From assembly GCA_964516295.1 (NCBI GenBank), contig CAZEYT010000067.1:1-15625 (forward strand): DNA of 15,625 nucleotides, read 5' to 3'. Origin of the DNA: CAZEYT01 sp964516295 (lineage in GTDB: Bacteria > Verrucomicrobiota > Verrucomicrobiia > Chthoniobacterales > Terrimicrobiaceae). How positions within the stretch are numbered: the stretch's first letter is position 1; every line of letters begins with the position of its first letter. Under the pieces are notes generated by a model. The model did not search any database and was not told where the DNA came from. It was given only the letters and a program-made list of their open reading frames with translations. The translations under genes were made by a program, and so were the position numbers. Shown in pieces: positions 1-7,300 of the stretch.

Positions 1-277
1 CGGAGCCCTTCCGCCGCCGACTGCGAACCTCCAACATGTCCGAATCCCTCAACCTTCGCATCAAACGCAGAACCCGCGTTGCCTCCCTCTTCCCAAACGA
101 AGCCTCTCTCCTCCGCCTCGTCACCTCCATCCTCATCGAAACCTCCGAAGAATGGGAAACCGGCCGCGCCTACCTCCCTCTCCCTTCAAACCCTTAACCC
201 AACAACCCACACTCAATAAAACGCCACTCCACCCCTCATCACCCGACCACTTTTACAGAAATCTTGTTGCTTAGCCC
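1..277 (+). mobile_element. Right end of an IS256-family insertion sequence (boundary approximate)
   Basis: The transposase stop at 197 is followed by about 80 bp of non-coding DNA. At 251-277 there is a stretch starting TTTTACAGAAATCTTGTTGC that has the look of an IS256-family terminal inverted repeat, which typically pairs a TTTACA-like inner part with a short GC-richer tip. The left end is outside the window, so neither the inverted-repeat match nor the 8-9 bp target duplication can be tested. The remaining stretch, 278-440, has no gene. It becomes AT-rich toward 440, where it meets the end of obgE. Confidence 0.4.
3..197 (+). CDS. IS256-family transposase, C-terminal part (5' end outside window)
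   Basis: The frame is open from the window edge to a TAA at 195-197 and encodes the last 64 residues of a transposase. The segment RTSNMSESLNLRIKRRTRV followed by FPNEASLLRLVTSILIE and EEWETGRAYL matches the conserved C-terminus of IS256-family (mutator-type) DDE transposases, which catalyse cut-and-paste or copy-paste movement of their element. The catalytic DDE residues lie upstream of the window, so it is unknown whether the full gene is intact. The C-terminus shows no frameshift. The family call is firm from the motif; completeness of the gene cannot be judged. Confidence 0.85.
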   Translation, partial: EPFRRRLRTSNMSESLNLRIKRRTRVASLFPNEASLLRLVTSILIETSEEWETGRAYLPLPSNP

Positions 278-440
278 AGCGATTCGCCCAGAGGCCGGTT
301 GCCTGCGTATAGAAGCGTTCGTTTGATTGTGCTTCCCGCGAACTACGCATGAGCTGCGTTTCTGAAGCGGAATCGATGATGTTTTGTTTGGTATAAATCC
401 CTGTTATTCAAGAATTTAAAATGTATATTTACCTGTATTT

Positions 441-1457
441 TTAAACTCCCACAGCCCTCTTAGCAATCACCTCAATGACCTTTTCGAGTCCCTGATTCTG
501 CTCGGCTGCGACGGGAATGACTTGGAGTTTTGGAAAACGCTGTTTGAACGCCTTCAAATTATCCGCAGAGTCTGCGATATCCATTTTGTTGGCAATGATA
601 CTGGCCGGGCGTTTGGCCAAAAGTGGGTCGTAGAGCTTCAGTTCTTTTTTTAGCGATTGATAGTCATCGATGGGATTCCGTCCCTCGCTCCCTGCCATGT
701 CCAAGACGAAAAACAGGAAGCGGCAGCGGACGATGTGGCGGAGAAACTCGTGTCCGAGGCCTCGGTTCTCGTGCGCCCCGTCAATGAGGCCCGGGATATC
801 CGCAACTGTTGCACGACCGTATTCCGGGAGATCAACCACGCCGACAATCGGATGGAGTGTCGTGAAGGGATACGGGGCGGTTTTCGGGTGCGCTGCCGAG
901 ATTTTCCCGAGGAGGGTGGATTTGCCGGCGTTGGGATATCCGACCAAGCCCACATCGGCGATGGTGCGGAGTTCAAAAACAAACCATCCTTCCTCACCCG
1001 GATACCCTTTGGTGTGTTGCCGTGGGACGCGGTTGGTTGAGCTTTTGAAGTGGGTATTCCCCTTCCCGCCATCGCCGCCGACGGCGAGAACAAACTGCTG
1101 GCCCGCCTCCGCGAGGTCGGCGATGGGTTCGGACTCCACGGGGTCCTTGGGAGCCTGCCCGGCCCGAAAAACAAGCGTTCCGACCGGGACTTTGATGATG
1201 GTATTCGCGGCGCTGCGGCCGTGTTTGTTTTTTCCCTTTCCGTGGGCACCGCGGCCGGATCTGAGGAGCGGCTCGAAGAAGAGGGCGACGAGACTGGCCG
1301 TATCGTGGCTGGCCTCGAGAATGATGTCCCCTCCCCGTCCACCGTCCCCGCCGTCCGGCCCTCCGTGGGGAATGAATTTTTCGCGGCGGAAACTGCAGCA
1401 GCCATTGCCTCCGTCGCCAGCTTTTGCGTGGATACGGATATTGTCGACGAACTTCAT
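441..1457 (-). CDS. obgE: Obg/CgtA GTPase
   Basis: Ribosome-associated GTPase of the Obg family, acting in the cytoplasm in 50S subunit maturation and stress control. The 338-residue product starts MKFVDNIRIHAKAGDGGNG and has the glycine-rich Obg fold over residues 1-165. The G domain follows: G1 GYPNAGKST (173-181), switch threonines at 199-200, G3 DIPGLI (220-225), G4 NKMD (290-293) and a G5-like VAAEQ near 316-320. There is no C-terminal OCT domain, so this is a short-form Obg. An ATG 16 codons further upstream is also open, but the family begins at MKFVDN, so that start is preferred. No good Shine-Dalgarno sequence precedes it. It lies 66 bp downstream of a small HTH-like gene on the same strand and may be co-transcribed with it. 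Confidence 0.96.
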   Translation of the reverse strand: MKFVDNIRIHAKAGDGGNGCCSFRREKFIPHGGPDGGDGGRGGDIILEASHDTASLVALFFEPLLRSGRGAHGKGKNKHGRSAANTIIKVPVGTLVFRAGQAPKDPVESEPIADLAEAGQQFVLAVGGDGGKGNTHFKSSTNRVPRQHTKGYPGEEGWFVFELRTIADVGLVGYPNAGKSTLLGKISAAHPKTAPYPFTTLHPIVGVVDLPEYGRATVADIPGLIDGAHENRGLGHEFLRHIVRCRFLFFVLDMAGSEGRNPIDDYQSLKKELKLYDPLLAKRPASIIANKMDIADSADNLKAFKQRFPKLQVIPVAAEQNQGLEKVIEVIAKRAVGV

Positions 1458-1493
1458 GCGCCGCAGGGTGCCTGAGGCGACAGCCGGAGTCGA

Positions 1494-1520
1494 ACCGAAT
1501 CGCAACGGCCCGGATTCGGT
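1494..1520 (-). other. Hairpin between the HTH-like gene and obgE
   Basis: A perfect 8-bp inverted repeat, ACCGAATC (1494-1501) and GATTCGGT (1513-1520), encloses an 11-base loop in the 66-bp gap upstream of obgE. There is no T-run, so it does not look like a standard intrinsic terminator. It could attenuate read-through into obgE, protect mRNA ends, or bind a regulator. The structure is seen; the role is a guess. Confidence 0.4.
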
Positions 1521-1523
1521 CGT

Positions 1524-1757
1524 TCAGTAGGTGAACAATTCCACGTCCGGAACAGTCTGCCCCGAAGCGGCCCGAAAAGCACGGCCGATTTTGGCTTGGA
1601 CGTGAGGCGTGAGCCATCGCCCCTTGCAGGCCCGAGCTACCATTTTATGGGTAATCTGTTCGGTCGATGCGGCAACGAGATCGGCTGCTCGCAGGCTGGC
1701 CTCTGCCATCAACCTCGAGATCGGCTGTTCTCCCAAGTTTCGTTCCGGACTGGTCAT
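1524..1757 (-). CDS. Small conserved HTH-like protein
   Basis: A 77-residue protein starting MTSPERNLGEQPISRLM. The central part, DLVAASTEQITHKMVARACK followed by LTPHVQAKIGRAF, has the spacing of a Cro/XRE-like helix-turn-helix, with a recognition-helix-like segment and the common 'GR-LTP-VQ-KI-A' ending. It resembles small verrucomicrobial proteins as I remember them; this is recall, not a search. A longer open frame on this strand extends antisense through the FKBP gene and is spurious, and the ATG at 1757 is the natural start. The gene is divergent from the FKBP gene (27 bp between starts) and 66 bp upstream of obgE on the same strand, so it could regulate either neighbour. No clear ribosome-binding site is visible. 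Confidence 0.7.
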   Translation of the reverse strand: MTSPERNLGEQPISRLMAEASLRAADLVAASTEQITHKMVARACKGRWLTPHVQAKIGRAFRAASGQTVPDVELFTY

Positions 1758-1778
1758 TTTCGAAACTCTGCCTAGATT
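1751..1778 (+). promoter_or_regulatory. Possible sigma-70 promoter of the FKBP gene (leaderless)
   Basis: TGGTCA (1751-1756) and TAGATT (1773-1778) each match the -35 and -10 consensus at four of six positions and are 16 bp apart. The predicted start of transcription falls on or next to the ATG at 1785, which would give a leaderless mRNA. This fits the lack of a Shine-Dalgarno sequence before that ATG. The -35 element would lie inside the start of the divergent HTH-like gene. Weak matches, so low confidence. Confidence 0.25.
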
Positions 1779-1784
1779 GTCGGG

Positions 1785-2240
1785 ATGTTGAAACCTCTTT
1801 TCCCCTTGGCGATGGCCGCTCTTCTGGCCTCGGCAGGTGTAGTTATGGCACAAAATGCACTCGAAACGGGCAAGGCTTTCCTTGCCGAAAACGCAAAAAA
1901 ACCCGGAGTCCAAGAGACAAAATCCGGGCTCCAATACAAAATTCTCACCGAAGGAACGGGAAAATCGCCCAAGGCGACCGATTCGGTGCTCGTCCACTAT
2001 CGGGGGACGTTGTTGAACGGCACGGAATTTGACAGTTCCTACAAACGGAATGAACCGATCAGTTTCCCACTGAGCGGGGTGATTCCCGGTTGGACCGAAG
2101 GTCTCCACTACGTGAAGGAAGGGGGAAAAATCCAGCTCTTCATTCCGCCGAATCTCGCCTACGGCAAACGCGGTGCCGGTGGTTTGATTGGACCCGACGA
2201 GACCCTCGTTTTTGAAGTCGAGCTCCTGAAGGTGCTCTGA
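1785..2240 (+). CDS. Secreted FKBP-type peptidyl-prolyl cis-trans isomerase
   Basis: A 151-residue protein that catalyses cis-trans isomerisation of prolyl bonds, probably outside the cytoplasmic membrane. Residues 1-22 form a signal peptide (MLKPLFPLAMAALLASAGVV, then MA before Q) with a plausible cleavage after VMA. A short linker is followed by one FKBP domain (about 45-151). The usual active-site positions are present: Y72, F82 and D83, the VIPGW motif (99-103), Y126 in AYG and F143. This resembles the catalytic domain of FkpA/Mip-type enzymes without the long dimerisation domain. No ribosome-binding site is evident before the ATG. The gene stands alone on this strand and is closed by the terminator at 2257-2300. 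Confidence 0.93.
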   Translation: MLKPLFPLAMAALLASAGVVMAQNALETGKAFLAENAKKPGVQETKSGLQYKILTEGTGKSPKATDSVLVHYRGTLLNGTEFDSSYKRNEPISFPLSGVIPGWTEGLHYVKEGGKIQLFIPPNLAYGKRGAGGLIGPDETLVFEVELLKVL

Positions 2241-2256
2241 CGAAGACGCCATCCCG

Positions 2257-2300
2257 AAGCGGCGGCGCGTGGCATGGTCCACCCGCCGCCGTTTTCATTT
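2257..2300 (+). terminator. Intrinsic terminator after the FKBP gene
   Basis: AAGCGGCGG (2257-2265) pairs with CCGCCGTTT (2286-2294) to give a 9-bp stem with one G-T pair. An inner GTGG/CCAC pairing lies in the loop and TTTT runs through 2295. It sits in the 58-bp gap between the convergent FKBP and dapL genes. The T-run is on the plus strand, so it serves the FKBP gene. Confidence 0.65.
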
Positions 2301-3537
2301 ACCAGCTGAGGGCCGTGAGTCGGCGGGCGACCTCTTCGGCGTTGGCCCGGCTGTTGAAGGCGGAGATGCGGAAATACCCCTCACCGGCCGGCCCGAACCC
2401 GCTGCCCGGCGTGATGACGACGTTGGCCTTCTGGAGCATACGGTCGAAAATCTCCCAACTTGTCGAGCCTTGCGGGCCGCGAACCCAGATGTAGGGCGCA
2501 TTGATCCCGCCAAAGGTCAGCAAGCCGCACTTTTCCGCCGCCTGGCGCAGGAGGGCGGCATTTCCCATGTAGTGCCCGATGAGCGTGCGAACCTCCGCTT
2601 TTCCGGCCTCGGAGTAAAGCGCCTCGGCGGCGCGCTGGGTGACATAACTGACGCCGTTGAATTTCGTGCTGAAACGTCGATTCCAGAGAGGGTGAAGCGG
2701 GCGGGATTCGCCGGTATTCGTGAGGCAGACCAGATCTTTCGGAACAACCGTAAACGCGCAGCGGACGCCGGTGAATCCGCCATTTTTGGAGAAACTCCGG
2801 AACTCAATCGCGCACCGGCGGGCCCCCGGAATCTCGTAGATCGAGTGTGGCACGTCGGTGTCCTGGATATAAGCTTCGTAGGCGGCGTCGAAGAGAATGA
2901 CCGCGTTATTGGCCAGCGCGTAATCCACCCAAGCGGTCAATTGCTCACGGGTGGCGGTCGCTCCCGTGGGATTATTCGGATAGCAAAGATAAATCAGGTC
3001 GACTTTTTCTTTCGGAATCGCTGGAACAAAGCCGTTCTCCGCGGTGCATTCGAGATAGACGAGCCCGCTGTAGAGCCCGCGGTTGTCGCCCTCGCCGGTG
3101 TGTCCGGCCATCACGTTCGTATCGACGTAAACCGGGTAAACCGGATCCATGACGGCGATGCGGTTCTCGTGGCCGAAGATATCGAGGATGTTTCCGCAGT
3201 CGCATTTTGACCCGTCCGACACAAAGATTTCATCATCCGCCACATCGAGACCGCGCGAACGGTAGTCGTTTTCCGCGATGGCTTTGCGGAGAAACTCATA
3301 GCCCTGCTCCGGCCCGTAGCCGCGGAAGGATTCCCGGACACCGAGTTCATCCACCGCCCGGTGCATGGCTTCGCGGACCGAAATCGGAAGCGGTTCGGTA
3401 ACGTCGCCAATCCCGCAGCGAATGAGGCGTGCCGCTCCATCGGGATTTGCATCCGTGAAGGCTTTGACGCGGCGGTTGATCTCCGGAAAAAGGTATCCGG
3501 CTTTGAGTTTCAAGTAGTGGGAATTGAGATGAGCCAT
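2299..3537 (-). CDS. dapL: LL-diaminopimelate aminotransferase
   Basis: A PLP-dependent class I/II aminotransferase of 412 residues. It makes LL-diaminopimelate directly from tetrahydrodipicolinate and glutamate, bypassing the succinyl/acetyl steps of the lysine and peptidoglycan pathway. The N-terminus MAHLNSHYLKLKAGYLFPEI is typical of DapL, and IRCGIGDVTEPLP (39-51) carries substrate-binding residues. Others present are NNPTG (188-192), DAAYEAY (217-223), the Schiff-base lysine K251 in SFSKNGGFTGVR, and the C-terminal YFRISAFNSR. Length and motifs agree with a complete enzyme. The start ATG at 3537 matches the family; GAGG lies about 12 bases upstream, farther than usual. A strong terminator separates it from sod, so it probably has its own promoter. 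DapL occurs in Verrucomicrobiota, Chlamydiota, Spirochaetota, plants and others. Confidence 0.96.
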   Translation of the reverse strand: MAHLNSHYLKLKAGYLFPEINRRVKAFTDANPDGAARLIRCGIGDVTEPLPISVREAMHRAVDELGVRESFRGYGPEQGYEFLRKAIAENDYRSRGLDVADDEIFVSDGSKCDCGNILDIFGHENRIAVMDPVYPVYVDTNVMAGHTGEGDNRGLYSGLVYLECTAENGFVPAIPKEKVDLIYLCYPNNPTGATATREQLTAWVDYALANNAVILFDAAYEAYIQDTDVPHSIYEIPGARRCAIEFRSFSKNGGFTGVRCAFTVVPKDLVCLTNTGESRPLHPLWNRRFSTKFNGVSYVTQRAAEALYSEAGKAEVRTLIGHYMGNAALLRQAAEKCGLLTFGGINAPYIWVRGPQGSTSWEIFDRMLQKANVVITPGSGFGPAGEGYFRISAFNSRANAEEVARRLTALSW

Positions 3538-3578
3538 GGAAAAAATCTGTCCTCGGCCGAAGCCCGGTCGAGCGGGCC

Positions 3579-3607
3579 AATCAAAACGATTCCTGGCCGG
3601 GTGACAA
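3579..3607 (-). promoter_or_regulatory. Possible dapL promoter
   Basis: Read on the minus strand, TTGTCA (3607-3602, five of six to the -35 consensus) is followed after 17 bp by TTGATT (3584-3579, three of six to the -10 consensus). This gives an untranslated leader of about 35 bases before the dapL ATG. The position just downstream of the sod terminator supports it, but the -10 match is weak. Confidence 0.3.
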
Positions 3608-3635
3608 CGCGAAATCCGACCCGGCCTTCACCAAA

Positions 3636-3669
3636 AAAAAACGCCCGGTGTTCAGACCGGGCGTTTTTT
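3636..3669 (-). terminator. Strong, potentially bidirectional intrinsic terminator after sod
   Basis: A perfect 14-bp stem pairs 3636-3649 (six A then CGCCCGGT, with the shared A at 3641) with 3656-3669 (ACCGGGCG then six T), around a 6-base loop. On the minus strand it begins 15 bp after the sod stop codon and ends in a T-run. The A-run on the other side would make it work in both directions. Confidence 0.92.
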
Positions 3670-3684
3670 AAATGATCAGACGAT

Positions 3685-4314
3685 TCAGGCGATGGCGGTC
3701 TGATAGTTGGCCTCGGCCGCCTCCCACGAGACAACATTCCAGAAGGCCTTGAGGTAATCCGCACGGCGGTTCTGGTAGTTCAGGTAGTAGGCATGCTCCC
3801 AGACGTCACAGCCGAGAACCGGGATCCCCGGGCATTCGGCGATTCCGGTCATGAGCGGGTTGTCTTGGTTGGGCGTCGAACAAATGCAGAGCGACTTGTC
3901 GGCCTTGACTGAGAGCCACACCCAGCCACTGCCGAATCGGGCGAGACCGGCGGCTTCGAATTTAGCCTTGAATTCGTCGAAACTGCCGAAGGTCTTGGTG
4001 ATCGCCTCGGCAAGGGAGCCGGTGGGAGCCCCTCCGGCGGATGGGGCCATGAGTTTCCAGAAAAACGAGTGGTTCCAGTGTCCGCCACCGTTGTTGCGAA
4101 CCGCTCCGCGAATCGCTTCCGGGACGGCCGGGATATTGGCAATCAGCTCATCGATGGACTTCGAAGCGAAGTCCGGAGCGCTTTCGAGAGCCTTATTGAG
4201 GTTGGTGACGTAGGTGGCGTGGTGCTTGCCATGGTGGATTTCCATGGTCTTGGCGTCGATGTTGGGTTCCAGCGCGGTGGCTGCGTACGGCAGACTTGGG
4301 AGTTCGAATGGCAT
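3685..4314 (-). CDS. sodA: Superoxide dismutase, Mn-type (Fe/Mn family)
   Basis: A 209-residue enzyme that converts superoxide to hydrogen peroxide and oxygen. Metal ligands are visible as H27 (MEIHHGKHH), H82 (HWNHSFFW), D170 and H174 (DVWEHAYY). The GGGHWNH context and the glutamine in NQDNPLM (Q150) are the pattern of Mn-type rather than Fe-type enzymes, though cambialistic use cannot be excluded. There is no signal peptide, so it is cytoplasmic. The open frame extends 62 codons upstream, but the family start MPFELPSLPY at 4314 is clear. No Shine-Dalgarno sequence is seen. It lies 64 bp downstream of xdh on the same strand with no obvious terminator between, so co-transcription is possible and would pair a superoxide source with its scavenger. 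Confidence 0.95.
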   Translation of the reverse strand: MPFELPSLPYAATALEPNIDAKTMEIHHGKHHATYVTNLNKALESAPDFASKSIDELIANIPAVPEAIRGAVRNNGGGHWNHSFFWKLMAPSAGGAPTGSLAEAITKTFGSFDEFKAKFEAAGLARFGSGWVWLSVKADKSLCICSTPNQDNPLMTGIAECPGIPVLGCDVWEHAYYLNYQNRRADYLKAFWNVVSWEAAEANYQTAIA

Positions 4315-4378
4315 GGTTTTTTGAATAGTAGTTGAGCTCGAAACGTAGAATGCGTTCCGCGTGTTGCAAGCCCGTTGT

Positions 4379-7300
4379 TCAAGCCCCGATGTTGGAACCC
4401 GGGTTGTCGTCGAAATGGATGGCCCGAAAAACCGCCTCGCAGGTCGCCGGCGAACCCAGACGGATCTCCGCCCCGTCCGGCCGCAGCGAGGCAATGGCAT
4501 CGCGAAGGGCCTCGCGGACAGAAATCGCGAGCATCAACGGAGGTTCACCGACCGCCTTGCTTCCGTTAATCGTTCCGGCCTGGGCAGCGTCACGGAGAAA
4601 GGCGACGCGAAAATCAGGCGGCGTGTCACCGATGCTGGGAATCCGATAGGTGCTGGCACCGTGCGAAAGCAGTCGGCCTTGGGCATTCCAAAGGAGCTCT
4701 TCGCCGGTGAGCCAGCCCATGCCTTGGATAAACCCGCCCTCGATCTGCCCGCGGTCAATGCCTTCGTTCAGACTGCTTCCGACATCATGCAGAATATCCA
4801 CGCGCAGCACCCGGGAGTGTCCGGTGTGGATATCGATTTCGACCTCGCTCACCGCGGCACCACAGGCGAAATAGAAAAAGGGTTTTCCACGTCCCCTCGC
4901 CCGGTCGTAGTGGATCTCCGGCGTGCGATAGTAGCCGGTGGCACTGAGGGAAATCCGCCGCAAATAGGCCTCCGCAACGAGCTTGTGAAAGGGCATCGCG
5001 ACCGCCCCTCCGCAGGAAACCGTCCCCTCGCAAAAAATCACCTTTTCCACGGAGGCTCCGGATTCGCCACAGCTTTCCAGCATCTCCGCAGCAACGGGTG
5101 CGAGACGGGCCCGAAGCGTCTCGCAGGCATCGCGCACGGCCGCACCATTGAGGTCTGCCCCGCTCGAGGCCGCTGTCGCGGAGGTGTTCGGCACCTTGTC
5201 GGTGCGGGTTTGCATGACCTTGATTTTCGACGCCGGAATCCCGAGTTCGCGTTCGGTGACGCCCAGGATTTTTGTATAGAGTCCCTGCCCCATTTCGGTT
5301 CCGCCATGGTTCACCTGCACGGTTCCGTCGGCATAGATCAAAACCAGCGCGCCCGCTTGATTGTAAGGCGTGTAAGTAAAGGAGATTCCAAACTTCACCG
5401 GAGTCTGTGCGATGCCGCGACGGTGGGTTTTGGAGCGTGCATTGGAGGCCGTGATTTCGGCGCGCCGGCGGTCGAAGTCCGATGACGTGCGAAGTCCGGA
5501 CCAAATCTGCCGGATGCGATTGTCGCCGATTTCCTGTCCGTAATGCGTGGTATTCGTCTCGCCGGTGCCGCGGTAGAGATTGCGCTCGCGAATTTCCTCC
5601 GGTCGCTGTCCGAGATGCCTCGCCACGCGGTCCAGGATTTCTTCCATGACCAGCATGCCCTGAGGGCCGCCGAACCCGCGAAAGGCTGTCTGCGATGTGA
5701 GATGGGTTTTGCACACCCGTCCGCGAAAATCGACCGCCGGGATGTAGTAGGCATTGTCCAAATGAAAAAGCGCCCGGTCGCAAATCGGCTGCGACAGATC
5801 AAGCGACCAACCACCATTGGCAAAAAGAGAAACATCCGCTGCCAGCAGATCACCGGCCCCCGAAAATCCCACGCGGAACCTGGCAAGAAACGGATGTCGC
5901 TTTCCCGTGATTTCGAAATCCTGATCGCGGTTCAACCGATACCGGCAGGGACGTCCGGTCAACTGACACGCCAGAGCCGCCAGGGCAGCGATGCCGTTTC
6001 CCTGGGTTTCCTTGCCACCAAAGCCGCCGCCCATGCGGGGACTTCGCACGACGACCTGATGACGTGGAAGTCCGAGAACCCGTGCCACGACAATTTGGAT
6101 CTCGCTCGGGTGCTGAGTGGAAGAGTGAACGAGGATGCCGTCATCCTCCGATCGCTCCGCCCAGGCCGCCTGTGTCTCAAGGTAGAAATGCTCCTGTCCA
6201 CCGACGGAAAAGCAGCCCTCCAAAACGCACGGCGCATTCTCCAACGCGGCCGCGGTCTCTCCCTGGCGGATGGCCGAGGTTTCCGTATGAAATGCCCCCG
6301 CCTCGATCGCCTGCTCGATGGTGACGAGGGCCGGGAGCGGCTCGTAGGAGATTTTGACCCATTTCGCCGCCGCGCGGCACGCTTCGAGTGATTCACCCAC
6401 CAACGCGACGATCGGGTGCCCGATATAGGAAACCTCCGAGTCGGCCAGCAGAATCTCGTCCAATCGCGACGCCCCGATATCATTGATCCCCGGAACATCG
6501 GCCGCGGTCAGCACGGCAATTATTCCCGGAGCGCGCCGCGCGGCGTCGACATCGACGGATAAAAGACGCGCATGGGCCTCGGTCGAACACACCGGCCAGA
6601 CAACGAGCGTGCCGCGCTTGAGCGCCTCGTCATCGACATAGTCTGCCGAACCGGTGACGTGCCGGGCCGTGCTCTCGTGACGATGACACGCCGCGGCCGG
6701 TGCCGGCGGGAGCGAACTCAAGGAAACACCCGCCCGCGATTCCTCCGGTTCCTGAAAAACCTTCTCCAACAATTCTGCCGTCACCGCCTTTCGAAACTCC
6801 GCCGACCCGCGCCCATCACTGATTGGTGCGACTTCATCGGCCAGAACCGCTTTGGCTTCCCGGATCGATTCGGCATTCCAAACTTTTCCCGTCAAAAACT
6901 CCCCCGTCTTCCGCGCCAGAATCGGCGTTGGACCGACCCCACCGAACCCGAGCCGCGCCCGAAGAATCCGACCTTCGGAATCCAACTCGAACCAAAAACC
7001 AGCGGAGACGATACTGATGTCCATCTCCCGACGCTTCGAGACCTTGAAGGCGCGAACGATCCTCCGCGCGGCCGATTGCAGCAGCGGCACCCGGACACTT
7101 CGCAGCACCTCGCCGGGTGCGAGGACCGTTTTTCGATAGCCGATGAAAAACTCTGCAAGGGGCACCTCACGCCGGCTCCCGGCCGACTCGAGAATCACCG
7201 AAGCATCGAGTGAAAGGAGCACCGGAGCCGTGTCACCAATCGGCGAGGCCGTGACCAGATTTCCGCCCAGAGTGGCCCGATTGCGAACCGGACGCGAGGC

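Noticed and set aside
418..443. AT-rich hairpin (AAAATGTA / TGTATTTT) as an obgE terminator
   Set aside because: The 8-bp stem has two wobble pairs, almost no GC, and overlaps the obgE stop codon, so it is too weak to call.
1470..1540. tRNA-like 3' end on the minus strand (GGTTCGACTCC near 1483-1495)
   Set aside because: The T-arm stem pairs poorly, no CCA follows, and no complementary 5' acceptor strand, D-arm or anticodon arm lies at the right distance.
1758..2282. N-terminal extension of the HTH-like gene antisense to the FKBP gene
   Set aside because: It is a shadow of the FKBP coding sequence; homology-like sequence starts only at the ATG at 1757.
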